From assembly GCA_029263475.1 (NCBI GenBank), contig JAJCXK010000051.1, positions 1 to 57,959 on the forward strand: DNA of 57,959 nucleotides, read 5' to 3'. The stretch's first letter is position 1, and each line of letters starts with the position of its first letter. The DNA comes from Candidatus Nitrosopumilus sp. (GTDB taxonomy: Archaea; Thermoproteota; Nitrososphaeria; Nitrososphaerales; Nitrosopumilaceae). The position numbers and the translations under genes are program-made. Shown here one piece after another: positions 35,314 through 43,586 of this stretch. The notes below the pieces were generated by a model, which was not told the DNA's origin, searched no databases, and saw only the letters and a list, made by a program, of their open reading frames with translations.

Positions 35314-36114
35314 ATGATCATGAACTACGGAGCAATTATTGCTAAAAGTAATGCGGACAATCATTTTACAAAAATCGCTTCGGAATACAGGGGTTTGAGA
35401 ACAACTGATCTAGATCACATACAGCACATAAAAAATCAATTATCGGACAAGCCAGGAATGAAGATAGCCGATGTAGGCTGCGGTGATGGACGATATTCCA
35501 TAGAACTTTTAAAATGCTTACAAGACGATTGCTATCTTCACTGCATTGACTACAATGAAAACATGCTCAAGCATCTGAAAAATTATTTGATCAGCAACAA
35601 CATCCTGAATTTTTGTGCCAGACCTGGAGATGCCAATAAACTCCCTTTGGAAAGTGATTCAATGGACTGCATCGTGACATTTAATGCGATACATCATTTT
35701 GACATACAGAGATTTTTGGCCGAGGTACGCGAATGTCTCAAGGATGACGGCAGTGCGTTCATCTACACACGATTGAGAAATCAGAATGCCCGAAACATCT
35801 GGGGGCAATACTTTCCGCTGTTTGCGGAAACTGAGGAGCGCCTGTTTGAATTTGATGAATTACAATACGCCGTAAAAAAGGCAGACATGAGAATTGCCAA
35901 TACCCGCGTATTTGGGCATGACAGGACATCTGATTTGTCCAGTCTTATGAAGAAGGCAAAAAGCAATCACTACTCCACATTTGCCCTTTACGATAAAGAC
36001 GAATTTAAAAGATCATCTGAAACGTTTGAGCAAAACATCAGGGACAACTTTGATGATTTAGAGGATATCCGATGGCAAGACGAGAACATTCTCTTACAAA
36101 TTGGGAAAAATTAA
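35314..36114 (+). CDS. SAM-dependent class I methyltransferase
   Basis: The 266-residue protein has the Rossmann methyltransferase motifs: MKIADVGCGDGRYSIELLK (motif I), LHCIDYNENML (acidic end of beta 2), FCARPGDANKLPLESDSMDCIVTFNAIHHF (motifs II-III). It belongs to the UbiE/Methyltransf_11 type; the substrate cannot be inferred. Starts at ATG 35314 or 35320. It is 11 bases upstream of the Sm-like gene on the same strand and probably shares a transcript with it and TBP. Confidence 0.82.
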   Translation: MIMNYGAIIAKSNADNHFTKIASEYRGLRTTDLDHIQHIKNQLSDKPGMKIADVGCGDGRYSIELLKCLQDDCYLHCIDYNENMLKHLKNYLISNNILNFCARPGDANKLPLESDSMDCIVTFNAIHHFDIQRFLAEVRECLKDDGSAFIYTRLRNQNARNIWGQYFPLFAETEERLFEFDELQYAVKKADMRIANTRVFGHDRTSDLSSLMKKAKSNHYSTFALYDKDEFKRSSETFEQNIRDNFDDLEDIRWQDENILLQIGKN

Positions 36115-36125
36115 CGAGGTAACAT

Positions 36126-36368
36126 TTGTCTTCCGAAGTAATCAACGCATTAGATGACTATCTAGACAAGGTAATTGTAATTAAACTTCAAAATAAAAAA
36201 ACAGTGCAGGGAAATCTACAGGGTTTTGATCATATGATGAACATCGTCCTTACTGACTCCGAGTACATAACTGGAGATGATGTCAAAAATCCAGACAAGG
36301 TGCTTTTACGTGGAGACAACATCATACTGGTCTCATTGCCAGACATCCCAAATCAAAAGGACGAATGA
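36126..36368 (+). CDS. Sm-like (Lsm) archaeal RNA-binding protein
   Basis: The 80-residue protein has the Sm1 motif (ALDDYLDKVIVIKLQNKKTVQGNLQGFDHMMNIVL) and the Sm2 motif (VLLRGDNIILVSLP with the RGD-N core). Archaeal Lsm proteins form heptameric rings that bind U-rich RNA. The first codon is TTG. It overlaps the TBP gene by 4 bases, an unusual transcription plus RNA-binding pairing. Confidence 0.85.
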   Translation: MSSEVINALDDYLDKVIVIKLQNKKTVQGNLQGFDHMMNIVLTDSEYITGDDVKNPDKVLLRGDNIILVSLPDIPNQKDE

Positions 36369-36928
36369 TGGCTCAGTCTAAACCCATAGTCAGCATAGAA
36401 AATGTCGTAGCTTCTGCAACGATTGAACAGCAACTAGACCTTGACGATGTCACAAAAAAATTTCCAGACATAGAATGGAATCCAGAGATATTTCCAGGGG
36501 CAATCTTCAGATTAAAAAACCCCAAGACTGCCACCCTGCTTTTTCGTACTGGAAAGATGGTATGCACAGGTGCCAAATCAGAAGACATGGCAAGAAAGGC
36601 AGTGAAAACAGTGGTTCAAAAGTTGAGAAAAGGAAAGATCAAGATAAAAAACGAAGCCACAGTAACAGTTCAAAACATTGTGGCATCCATCAACCTTGGT
36701 GGCAGGGTCAACATAGAAAAAACAGCAAGGACATTGCCGCGAAGCATGTATGAGCCCGAACAGTTCCCGGGACTGATTCACAGGATGCTTGATCCAAAGA
36801 CTGTGATTCTAGTTTTTGCATCAGGCAAGTTGGTGTGTACCGGCGGAAAAGTGGAACAAGACGTGTATCGTTCTGTAAATTTGCTGCATTCCATGCTTGA
36901 GGAAAAGGAGTTGATGATATACGACTAA
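36365..36928 (+). CDS. tbp: TATA-binding protein (TBP)
   Basis: The 187-residue protein is made of two imperfect direct repeats, as in all archaeal TBPs: IENVVASATIEQQLDLDDV...FPGAIFRLKNPKTATLLFRTGKMVCTGAKSEDMA and VQNIVASINLGGRVNIEKTAR...FPGLIHRMLDPKTVILVFASGKLVCTGGKVEQD. It binds TATA boxes and recruits TFB and RNA polymerase. Length is standard. Overlaps the Sm-like gene. Its location in an accessory region suggests an extra copy rather than the main TBP, but this cannot be shown here. Confidence 0.92.
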   Translation: MMAQSKPIVSIENVVASATIEQQLDLDDVTKKFPDIEWNPEIFPGAIFRLKNPKTATLLFRTGKMVCTGAKSEDMARKAVKTVVQKLRKGKIKIKNEATVTVQNIVASINLGGRVNIEKTARTLPRSMYEPEQFPGLIHRMLDPKTVILVFASGKLVCTGGKVEQDVYRSVNLLHSMLEEKELMIYD

Positions 36929-37042
36929 TTTGAAACCTCACAATAATTTTTCATTTCTTTATGAAAGCGTTGATTTAAAACAATATCTTGTCTTTTTTGT
37001 GCAATTCTGTTGCTCTGATCAAAACAGAGGAGACATCTAACC

Positions 37043-37246
37043 ATGCCCGGATACATGGGGGACAAATCATGCATGATTGTTCACCATCTGGCCGTGATGA
37101 AACAAGAATGCAAGATCTACTACGTGAAAAAGAAAGACCAGTCATACTTTGTACCAGACACGCTTGACCAGGCAGAAAAAGACGGATTTGTATCATGCAG
37201 TCATTGCATTGACAATATAGCCGTGATGACAGACAGGAATTTTTGA
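37043..37246 (+). CDS. Microprotein of the F(V/I)PDT...G(F/Y)VSCxxC pair, copy 1
   Basis: The 67-residue protein contains CKIYYVKKKDQSYFVPDTLDQAEKDGFVSCSHC. The core (Y/H)F-x-PDT-x-x-Q-A-x-x-(D/E)-G-(F/Y)-VSC-x-x-C is also in the minus-strand 42086-42271 product. Two-cysteine knuckle; function unknown. Confidence 0.6.
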   Translation: MPGYMGDKSCMIVHHLAVMKQECKIYYVKKKDQSYFVPDTLDQAEKDGFVSCSHCIDNIAVMTDRNF

Positions 37247-37264
37247 GGGAAGTGAGATAACATC

Positions 37265-37363
37265 ATGAATGTGAAATGTAAAAATTGCAGAAAAGATTTT
37301 GAACTTTTTGCAAGTGAATTTTGTTGCAAAGAATGCTCTGAAGAATATTTTATGCGTCCATGA
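37265..37363 (+). CDS. 32-residue zinc-knuckle microprotein
   Basis: MNVKCKNCRKDFELF...FCCKECSEEYF has C-x2-C and CC-x2-C, the layout of a minimal zinc beta-ribbon. It follows the previous gene by 18 bases on the same strand, so probably co-transcribed. Confidence 0.5.
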   Translation: MNVKCKNCRKDFELFASEFCCKECSEEYFMRP

Positions 37364-37598
37364 ACACATTACAGAATTAGACTGCTTTATTTCACATCCA
37401 AAACCATGCACATCATTATTTTCAGTTAGTTTTTATTTTTCCTCACAAAAATTACTGGGCATCTTACAGGTTTGCAATGCCATCTCCAACAATTACATGC
37501 ACTCAGTCATCTCGACTTACCTTGCATCCTCAATCCAATTTTTTTTATTCTTATCCTGTCTTTTGTTTTTCATCATGAGTGATGCTGATTTTTAACCG

Positions 37599-38150
37599 CT
37601 ATGACTCACTGTCTTGCAGTTTGTTGTAGTCCAGCATTATCTTGGGAAGTTTATCCTCAGGGTTTAGACGTATCTTGTATTTCTCGCAATAAAGAAAATA
37701 ATTTGGCCAGTTTTTCTTGGCAGTTTCGGCAAAATCCTCTCCAACCATCCCATTATACCAATCGATTATGTTCAGGCCATATGAGAAGAACCTTCCGAGA
37801 TACTTGGCAATGCCCTGTGGAATCTTTCCGTTCAGGTCCAGAAATGCAATCTCATCCACGGTATTCAGATAGTCGTTTGCGTATCGCTGGCAGTCCTCGG
37901 TTGTTTTTAGAACCGAGTTTTTGTTGAGGCGAGTAGTCAGATCCTCGTGGAATCCGCGCAAAAGCTGAGAGTATGTGGCCTTTGTACTTTCCCGTATGCT
38001 TTTCCAGGTGATCCCTACCATGGATGCAAGAATTATTGCAGTGGCCGAGCTGACAGTTATGGCTATGATGGACAGATCGACACTATTAGATGTCTGTAAA
38101 AATGCGTCTGCAAGGTAAATGAATGTCACATCAACTCCGTTTATTGCCAA
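37599..38150 (-). CDS. Single-pass membrane protein with helical cytoplasmic domain
   Basis: The 183-residue protein has one membrane helix (about 27-48) followed by a helical region with LLRGFHEDLTTRLNKN, CQRYANDYLNTVDEIAFLDLNGKIP and WPNYFLYCEKYKI. Similar small membrane proteins recur in thaumarchaeal genomes; no function is known. The protein may start later than 38150, just before the helix. Confidence 0.6.
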   Translation of the reverse strand: MAINGVDVTFIYLADAFLQTSNSVDLSIIAITVSSATAIILASMVGITWKSIRESTKATYSQLLRGFHEDLTTRLNKNSVLKTTEDCQRYANDYLNTVDEIAFLDLNGKIPQGIAKYLGRFFSYGLNIIDWYNGMVGEDFAETAKKNWPNYFLYCEKYKIRLNPEDKLPKIMLDYNKLQDSES

Positions 38151-38189
38151 CTACGGCACCTCCCCAATCATGTCCTTTGACATCACTTG

Positions 38190-38288
38190 TCACGGCTCCC
38201 AATGGCAGTCACAATTGCATCCGTTTTGGCATCTCATCCTTTTGCAATCTGAGCATGTCTTTTGCTTCCAAGATGGAGTCGTATTCAT
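38190..38288 (-). CDS. 32-residue Cys-rich microprotein
   Basis: MNTTPSWKQKTCSDCKRMRC followed by QNGCNCDCHWEP gives six cysteines and one His in 20 residues. It resembles the CTCDCGC core of the 35060-35233 product. The adjoining 38289-38573 stretch has no gene that I can support. Confidence 0.45.
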   Translation of the reverse strand: MNTTPSWKQKTCSDCKRMRCQNGCNCDCHWEP

Positions 38289-38573
38289 GACAATATTGGC
38301 GCTTTCATCCTAATTAACCCCCGCAGCATGAAAACAACATAAGCAACGTTGACGTAGTGTCAGTTACGTAGTGGTGTGAGTTTGCATATCTGCAAGGAAG
38401 GACTGAATTAACTACTCAGCTGCATATTGTCGTCTGACGGTTGGAATTTTCTGTCTTTATATCCCTGTAATGACGTCATCACGCATGTGCAAAAATTCAT
38501 TTAAAAACGGGTCAGGAGAATATGAAAAAAACCATATTGATTTTCACATGACAGCAAAGAAGGCAAGCCTGTT

Positions 38574-38756
38574 TTGACGCATGGAAAAATCACTCAGGAC
38601 ACATGTATACATGATGCAAAAGTAAAGATGGGCGGATATGATGATTTACACGAGTGTACAAGATGCCACAGGATCATACATGCCTCCACATCAAAGGAAA
38701 ATGTAGATGGCACGGCTCCCGAATACACAGATGACGGTTGGGAAGACGATAGCTGA
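38574..38756 (+). CDS. Zinc-binding microprotein
   Basis: The reading frame of 60 residues begins at TTG 38574: CIHDAKVKMGGYDDLHECTRCHRIIHAS, then an acidic tail. C-x-H...C-x2-C...H suggests a zinc site. Start uncertain. Confidence 0.45.
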   Translation: MTHGKITQDTCIHDAKVKMGGYDDLHECTRCHRIIHASTSKENVDGTAPEYTDDGWEDDS

Positions 38757-38853
38757 AATTAGAAAATCATTGGAAAGCATCGACAAACTTTTCCAATGAA
38801 GTATTTTTTATTGTAAGTGATCTACATCAGGTTAAGTCACACGACAAAATATT

Positions 38854-39144
38854 TTAGAGGTTGGCAATGTTTGAAAGCACTCTTTCAAGGTCTTGCTTTT
38901 CATATCTCAGACTCCGGACGGTTGCATCATCTTGAATCAGAGTCAATGAGAACTTTTGCAACATCAACTTGTTTTCATCAGAAAGTTCAGAGGCCATGAT
39001 TGCATCATTGAGAGTGTATGATTGCTGAGCAAGTTTTCTGGAATCTATTTTTTCATCTGCATTGTTGGCCAGAGAAATCTGATTGGCCAGTTCGTTTCCA
39101 ATTTCATTTAAAATTTCAGTTATCAAATTTGATGCAAGTGACAT
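38854..39144 (-). CDS. Small helical protein
   Basis: The 96-residue protein is wholly helical (LASNLITEILNEIGNELANQISLANNADEKIDSRKLAQQS...), with no cysteines and heptad-like leucines, so probably an oligomeric coiled coil. No family recognised. Coding-like composition and a TATA-like region upstream support it. Confidence 0.5.
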   Translation of the reverse strand: MSLASNLITEILNEIGNELANQISLANNADEKIDSRKLAQQSYTLNDAIMASELSDENKLMLQKFSLTLIQDDATVRSLRYEKQDLERVLSNIANL

Positions 39145-39213
39145 ACGTTATGTGATGTCATCCGGGTTAATTAACCTGTTAGCCCATGTAAAAGATGGGA
39201 AGAGTGGTTAGTT

Positions 39214-39309
39214 CTATTTGTTTGATTTGCCAGAGTCATCTTTCTTTGACTCTTCTTTTTTGTCGTCGTTGCCAACTACAATTGTAGGGTTTGTTTCTTT
39301 GTTTTCCAT
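39214..39309 (-). CDS. 31-residue charged microprotein
   Basis: MENKETNPTIVVGNDDKKEE followed by a Lys/Asp/Ser tail. It begins next to the AT-rich divergent region 39310-39462, which carries two tatagaataa repeats 20 bp apart. Disordered; may be chance, but codon use is coding-like. Confidence 0.35.
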   Translation of the reverse strand: MENKETNPTIVVGNDDKKEESKKDDSGKSNK

Positions 39310-39354
39310 ACTATATAGATAGTCATGATCAATATATACTCAGGCATTAAAATT

Positions 39355-39384
39355 TATAGAATAATCATATAATCTATAGAATAA
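39355..39384. promoter_or_regulatory. Two direct repeats tatagaataa in a divergent promoter region
   Basis: tatagaataa occurs at 39355-39364 and 39375-39384 (period 20 bp, two helical turns) between divergent microprotein genes. It is followed by tatctataaaaagatag and agtatatatc, which look like TATA elements for the plus-strand set. Confidence 0.35.
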
Positions 39385-39462
39385 CAAATGTATCTATAAA
39401 AAGATAGGCGTAAAATCATGAAATTCATCTAGTATATATCATGGAATCTAATCAATTACGTC

Positions 39463-39579
39463 ATGTTAAAAGAACTAATTCAAAAAATGAAATTTGGTTC
39501 TTGTAAAACCAAGACATCTGATGATGTCAATGCATTTGAGGAATCTGGAAAAAAGAAACCAGAGGATGCAGAAAAATAA
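39463..39579 (+). CDS. 38-residue microprotein
   Basis: MLKELIQKMKFGSCKTKTSD followed by an acidic/lysine tail. Its stop is immediately followed by the ATG of the next microprotein, forming a three-gene chain (39463-39842) with touching or overlapping ends. Confidence 0.4.
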   Translation: MLKELIQKMKFGSCKTKTSDDVNAFEESGKKKPEDAEK

Positions 39580-39711
39580 ATGGCATATCACTGCAAGCAT
39601 TGCAATTTTAAATGGAATGCATGGGAAGACGATTTTCATAAGGTGCTTGCTCATGAAAAAACTCATCTAAAAAATAATGAATCAAAAGCGTTGGAGATGA
39701 AAACAAAATAA
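39580..39711 (+). CDS. C2H2 zinc-finger microprotein
   Basis: The 43-residue protein MAYHCKHCNFKWNAWEDDFH...HEKTHL has C-x2-C and a following His pair (HEKTH), a single C2H2-type finger. ATG directly abuts the previous stop and its own stop overlaps the next ATG (taatg). Confidence 0.6.
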   Translation: MAYHCKHCNFKWNAWEDDFHKVLAHEKTHLKNNESKALEMKTK

Positions 39712-39842
39712 TGTCTATTCGCTGTAAAGTTTGCAATGCTTCAAGGACTGCAAATGTTGATCAAACAAATGATGATAACAAGTGGGAATGCAACACGTGC
39801 GGTAATCTGCTTGATGCACTTGGCAAAGTAATCCCATCATAA
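39711..39842 (+). CDS. Zinc-ribbon microprotein
   Basis: The 43-residue protein MSIRCKVCNASRTANVDQTN...KWECNTCGNLLDALGK has paired C-x2-C knuckles 19 residues apart, a complete mini zinc ribbon of the TFB/TFIIS type fold. Last of the three-gene chain. Confidence 0.6.
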   Translation: MSIRCKVCNASRTANVDQTNDDNKWECNTCGNLLDALGKVIPS

Positions 39843-39938
39843 ACAATTTAATATTTATTCTAATTCTAGATAATGAGAATAATGTTAGTGTGCACTAACT
39901 TTAGATCTACTTAATACAAATAACATGTGTAAAATATC

Positions 39939-40115
39939 ATGAGAACTAATTCTTGCAGAATATGCGGATATGATATGCACATATATCAAAATTGTCATTT
40001 TTGCAAAGAACCAATTGAATTTGCTTGCCCCAAGTGCAACATCAACACGGACAAGGAAATTCATTCTAATTGCATGACTCAAGACATGCTCATCAAGGTG
40101 CAGCAGAGTTTTTGA
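39939..40115 (+). CDS. Double zinc-knuckle microprotein upstream of TFB
   Basis: The 58-residue protein has CRICGYDMHIYQNCHFCKEP and FACPKCNINTDKEIHSNC: four C-x2-C-like pairs. It follows a TATA-like ttaatacaaataaca and ends 15 bases before the TFB ATG, so both share a transcript. Confidence 0.6.
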   Translation: MRTNSCRICGYDMHIYQNCHFCKEPIEFACPKCNINTDKEIHSNCMTQDMLIKVQQSF

Positions 40116-40129
40116 CTGTCTTACAACAG

Positions 40130-41041
40130 ATGGGGAAAGTAAATACAAACTGTCGAAATTGCAACGCGTCAAAATTTACAACAGACGGGGTGACTGGAGA
40201 GATCACATGTTCCAGATGCGGATGTGTGTTTTCAGAAAATTCCGAAGACAGGGGAAAGGAACGCAGAAATCTTTCAGGCATCGCTGACAATACGCGGACT
40301 GGACCGGGCATATCGCTAAAAAGACATGACAAGGGACTTTTTACGGTTATCGGGGCTCAAAACAAGGATTCAGTAGGCAAGTCGCTTTCCGCAACGTCTG
40401 TCCAAACATTTGCCCGATTGCGAAAATGGGACAGCAGGTCACAGAAGAAAAGTTCGGCAGATGCAAGCCTGATATTTGCACTTCAGGAACTGGATAAAGC
40501 TCAGTCAAAATTGGTGCTTTCCAATACGGTGATTGAGAGGGCATCCCTCTTTTACAGAAAGGCCTCGGAAAAAGGCCTCGTTCGGGGACGAAGCATAAGT
40601 TCTATGGCTGCTGCATGCCTGTATGCGTCATGCAAGGATCTGGAACACAATCGAACCATGTCCGAAATTACGGAACAGTTTTCAGTGAAGCGAAAGGAGG
40701 TCGCGCGGGCGTATCGCATACTGTTTACAGAGTTGGATTTTGTCGTCTCCATAGCGGATCCGATAAAATCAGTCTCCAAGATCGCAAGCAAGATTGGGAT
40801 AAAGGAAAAAACAACACGCAGAGCAATCAGGATTTTAAATGCAGCCCAAGATGCAGGAATCGTAGCTGGCAAGAATCCTGAAATCATTGCGGCAACGTCG
40901 ATTTATGCCGCATGCGTGATAACAGGCGAGGCAATATCCCAGATTGCCATATCAGAGGCTGCGGGTATCAGTACAGTCTCAATAAGAAACAGAATTTCAG
41001 AATTCAGAACGACATTGGATTTATTTTCCACAGTAAAGTAA
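40130..41041 (+). CDS. tfb: Transcription initiation factor TFB (TFIIB homolog)
   Basis: The 303-residue factor has an N-terminal zinc ribbon (CRNCNASKFTTDGVTGEITCSRCGCVF), the B-reader/linker region and two cyclin-like repeats (about 105-200 and 203-300; e.g. IERASLFYRKASEKGLVRGRSISSMAAACLYASC and KEKTTRRAIRILNAAQDAGIVAGKNPEIIAATSIYAACV). It bridges TBP-DNA and RNA polymerase. ATG 40130 is chosen because an upstream extension lies in the microprotein gene. Lies 3.2 kb from a TBP gene in the same accessory region, so the two may form a dedicated pair. Confidence 0.93.
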   Translation: MGKVNTNCRNCNASKFTTDGVTGEITCSRCGCVFSENSEDRGKERRNLSGIADNTRTGPGISLKRHDKGLFTVIGAQNKDSVGKSLSATSVQTFARLRKWDSRSQKKSSADASLIFALQELDKAQSKLVLSNTVIERASLFYRKASEKGLVRGRSISSMAAACLYASCKDLEHNRTMSEITEQFSVKRKEVARAYRILFTELDFVVSIADPIKSVSKIASKIGIKEKTTRRAIRILNAAQDAGIVAGKNPEIIAATSIYAACVITGEAISQIAISEAAGISTVSIRNRISEFRTTLDLFSTVK

Positions 41042-41099
41042 CCGTAAAAAATCTGAATAGAAAAAACTGCTGCATGTTGAAAGTCAATTTAGAAACAAA

Positions 41100-41285
41100 A
41101 TGATGTCAAAAAACAACAAAACATTTCCGCGCATGTCTCCCAAGGGAACCAACATCTCTGGTCACTATCGAAAATGCGAGGAGGACAGATGTTCTCGACT
41201 CATACCATGTCCGCATGTCAGATGTCAGGAACACCGAACAGACATGGCCATAGAGAACTGGACAGTGGAGCATGTGGAACCGTGA
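41100..41285 (+). CDS. Cys/His-rich microprotein
   Basis: The 61-residue protein has HYRKCEEDRCSRLIPCPHVRCQEH, four Cys and three His in 24 residues: a likely zinc site. Starts at ATG 41100 or 41103, 58 bases after TFB. Confidence 0.5.
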   Translation: MMSKNNKTFPRMSPKGTNISGHYRKCEEDRCSRLIPCPHVRCQEHRTDMAIENWTVEHVEP

Positions 41286-41330
41286 GTCATCTGTTGTTTA
41301 ACGGGATTACGGTGAAAGGGAATTTCTAAG

Positions 41331-41552
41331 ATGGATCTGTCTGAGGATGACTTTGTTCCGGTGGGCATGAATTACAAGTATTTCATGATTCCGCGATTGG
41401 CACATCCCGAAAAGAATCTTGAAGTGCTGAAACGGCAAATTCTGAAGAATCAGTCAATGGTCAATGAGTTGAAAAAACTGTGGGATGATAAGGAAAATCC
41501 AGCATTTGTTAACAAGACCTTGGACATCATGGAGGAATATTTTGAAAAGTGA
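41331..41552 (+). CDS. Small protein of unknown function
   Basis: The 73-residue protein MDLSEDDFVPVGMNYKYFMIPRLAHPEKNLEVLKRQILKNQ... is a helical acidic protein without cysteines. Its end overlaps the next gene by 11 bases if that starts at TTG 41542. Confidence 0.5.
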   Translation: MDLSEDDFVPVGMNYKYFMIPRLAHPEKNLEVLKRQILKNQSMVNELKKLWDDKENPAFVNKTLDIMEEYFEK

Positions 41553-41850
41553 CAAATCAGACATCAGCAAAGACGGAGAATTCAAGATATCGCTATCAAC
41601 AGAAGACATAGACAAAATAGATGAGGAAATTAAAAACATTGATGATAATTCCAAAAAAACTCCTGACGAGTCAAACATGATTGAAAGTAAGAAAGATGGA
41701 TATGCTAAAGAACAAAAAAAGTCAAATGTAGTTGACGGCATAATTTTACTCAACACATGTGCGACGTGTCATGATAAATTCAAACCAACAAACAGCATGA
41801 TAAATGAGATATCATGCGGTGCATGTTTAGAGCGTAAACAAATCAATTAA
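41542..41850 (+). CDS. Small acidic protein with C-terminal zinc ribbon
   Basis: The protein is about 102 residues from TTG 41542: an acidic, helical first half (LSTEDIDKIDEEIKNIDD) and a C-terminal ribbon CATCHDKFKPTNSMINEISCGACLE (C-x2-C...C-x2-C). An upstream ATG at 41485 would overlap the previous gene by 68 bases and adds residues of poor quality. Confidence 0.5.
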   Translation: MKSDKSDISKDGEFKISLSTEDIDKIDEEIKNIDDNSKKTPDESNMIESKKDGYAKEQKKSNVVDGIILLNTCATCHDKFKPTNSMINEISCGACLERKQIN

Positions 41851-42005
41851 AAATTATTGAGTATAGACACCTCTTGTATTATTTTCAATATTGTTTCAGA
41901 CCATGCTTGTCGTCTTTTTTTCGTATCTCCGTATTTCATTAATCTGATAAAATTTGCAATCTAATGCCTTTGCCTTGAAATCAGTTCGATGATACAATTT
42001 TTACA

Positions 42006-42026
42006 TTTGTTGTATGATACAACAAA
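42006..42026. promoter_or_regulatory. Perfect 21-bp palindrome
   Basis: tttgttgtat-g-atacaacaaa has 10-bp perfect arms. It lies in the gene-free stretch 41851-42085 between convergent microprotein genes, so a transcription terminator, a replication-related site or an operator are all possible. A partial copy, gatacaattttt, is just upstream at 41990. Confidence 0.45.
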
Positions 42027-42085
42027 CAAAATGAATGTAAATGTCTAGTTGGGTAGTTATTGGAAATTGATTTTTAATGATGATG

Positions 42086-42271
42086 TCATTCTTGGGAGGC
42101 ACTTATACACCAAACACAGCTCACATATCCTTCAGAATTGGCCTGCATGAAAGTATCTGGAATAAAGTGACGTTTGTGCACCATCATAATTTCATCGATT
42201 TGACAATTTTCCTTTTGATTAAGAATGTCATGAACTTGTTTTTTGTTGTTGTCTCCAAGATAGTTTGTCAC
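42086..42271 (-). CDS. Microprotein of the F(V/I)PDT...VSCxxC pair, copy 2
   Basis: The 61-residue protein (GTG start at 42271) contains CQIDEIMMVHKRHFIPDTFM, then ANSEGYVSCVWC. It aligns with the 37043-37246 product at the same positions including the C-x2-C. The two flank the TBP/TFB island. Confidence 0.55.
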   Translation of the reverse strand: MTNYLGDNNKKQVHDILNQKENCQIDEIMMVHKRHFIPDTFMQANSEGYVSCVWCISASQE

Positions 42272-42400
42272 ATTCTACAATATTTGAAGCGCTATAAGTC
42301 GCTGCCTATTCGCATGAATTGCACCAATTTGATAAATCATAACCTGAAAATGCATTCCAAAAACATTGAAGAATACAAGATCGTGTCATGTTATTGGAAA

Positions 42401-42559
42401 TCACAAAATACGAAGAAAAGAACTATTTTCTAAAAACTTGTTTGGTATTTGCATGATTGTTCTTTTATTCCACAAGTCCGTAGTATTGGGGATAACTTCT
42501 AGATTAGCTGTCTTGGCACGAGGATGTTTTTCTTCGGCCAGCAATCTTTGACGAACCAT
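42401..42559 (-). CDS. 52-residue microprotein
   Basis: MVRQRLLAEEKHPRAKTANL then EVIPNTTDLWNKRTIMQIPN and a short tail. Coding-like composition with a basic N-terminus and no cysteines. Unrecognised. Confidence 0.45.
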   Translation of the reverse strand: MVRQRLLAEEKHPRAKTANLEVIPNTTDLWNKRTIMQIPNKFLENSSFLRIL

Positions 42560-42635
42560 TAATGTTATTCAAAATCAAAATGGCATTGTATGTATCAATT
42601 GTTTTTATCTTGACAAAAATAACGGAAGATAGTAT

Positions 42636-42791
42636 TCATTCCTTGTAATGAACTAACAATGTTTTTTCCATAACAGGGTGAACTGCTATGATTTTTTCAT
42701 CTTTTTCCGCTAAAAAGGCATTTACCTCGTCTTGGAGGAAGACGCCCGGTTTCAACTTATCAGCTTCAAAATATTTTATTTTGTGAACCAT
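42636..42791 (-). CDS. 51-residue small protein, Cse60/DUF2758-like layout
   Basis: MVHKIKYFEADKLKPGVFLQ then DEVNAFLAEKDEKIIAVHPV and TLLVHYKE. The layout (short strand, a helix with V-N-x-F-L, then two strands) is like the phage/sporulation Cse60-type small proteins. Function unknown. The next 400 bases (42792-43206) are AT-rich and empty. Confidence 0.5.
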   Translation of the reverse strand: MVHKIKYFEADKLKPGVFLQDEVNAFLAEKDEKIIAVHPVMEKTLLVHYKE

Positions 42792-43206
42792 GTGTGAATT
42801 ATGTGTTAGGCTGTTATAACAATAGTGAATATCAATATGTAAACTCCATCTTGAAATTTCTATAATCTCAAATAATTCTTGAATTGAAAAAAATAGAATA
42901 TAGAATTCAATGATCCACTTTCATCTGCCTTAAAATTAAGCCGTTTAACACTGATCTGTGGAATAAATATTATTTTCAAAATATGCCGTTTTAAAATTTA
43001 ATTTGTTTTCAGGATCATCATCGCTTCTTTTTTGTATGTGATTTCAATACGCATGGAATATGGGATTTGACTCTAAATTTCAATGGTGATTACGGGCATG
43101 TGTTTTGTTGGTCAACATGATATTTACGCAAACAAATGGAACAATGACACCAATGAATGATAAACCAATTACAAAGACACATCAGTAAGCACGATTAAGA
43201 AAAAGA

Positions 43207-43356
43207 ATGAAGGTTTGGATAGTGTCTGAAATATACTATGCAGGGGGAGAAATAATCGGGGTCTATGATTCTAAACAAAAAGCAATCAAATCGATCAATG
43301 AGAGCCAGGATTACAACAATGATGAATTGGAAATTAAAAGTTTTGAGTCGCAATAA
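43207..43356 (+). CDS. 49-residue small protein, phage-type MKVxIVSE family
   Basis: MKVWIVSEIYYAGGEIIGVY then DSKQKAIKSINES. This beta-strand, GEIIGVY/F, DSxxKA helix layout is widespread in phage and mobile-element small proteins. Function unknown. 43357-43532 holds nothing else I can support. Confidence 0.5.
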   Translation: MKVWIVSEIYYAGGEIIGVYDSKQKAIKSINESQDYNNDELEIKSFESQ

Positions 43357-43532
43357 TGATTTCCAATAAATGAAGCAGGGACCTCTTAACTTTGGAAGAG
43401 TCCGAGTAGATTTGAGCACGTTGAATCTTTGAATTAATTTGACAATCATCTCTGAAGAATTATTTGAAATTATTTTACAGTAAATAGTCGCCAGATGTTT
43501 TTTACGTTCTTTTCCAAATATGTGATTTTAAT

Positions 43533-43586
43533 TCCACGTGGGTGTACTTTCATACGCACTAACTATAACCCCCAACACATTGTGCT
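43533..43586. repeat. Palindromic hairpin element, copy 3 (left half only)
   Basis: tccacgtgggt (43533-43543), a variable spacer, then taactataacccccaacac attgtgct as in copies 1 and 2. At 43587 the similarity ends and cccactaagatttgaacc follows. On the minus strand that reads like the end of a tRNA (GGTTCAAATC...GTGGGAGCA). The right half is lost. Confidence 0.6.
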
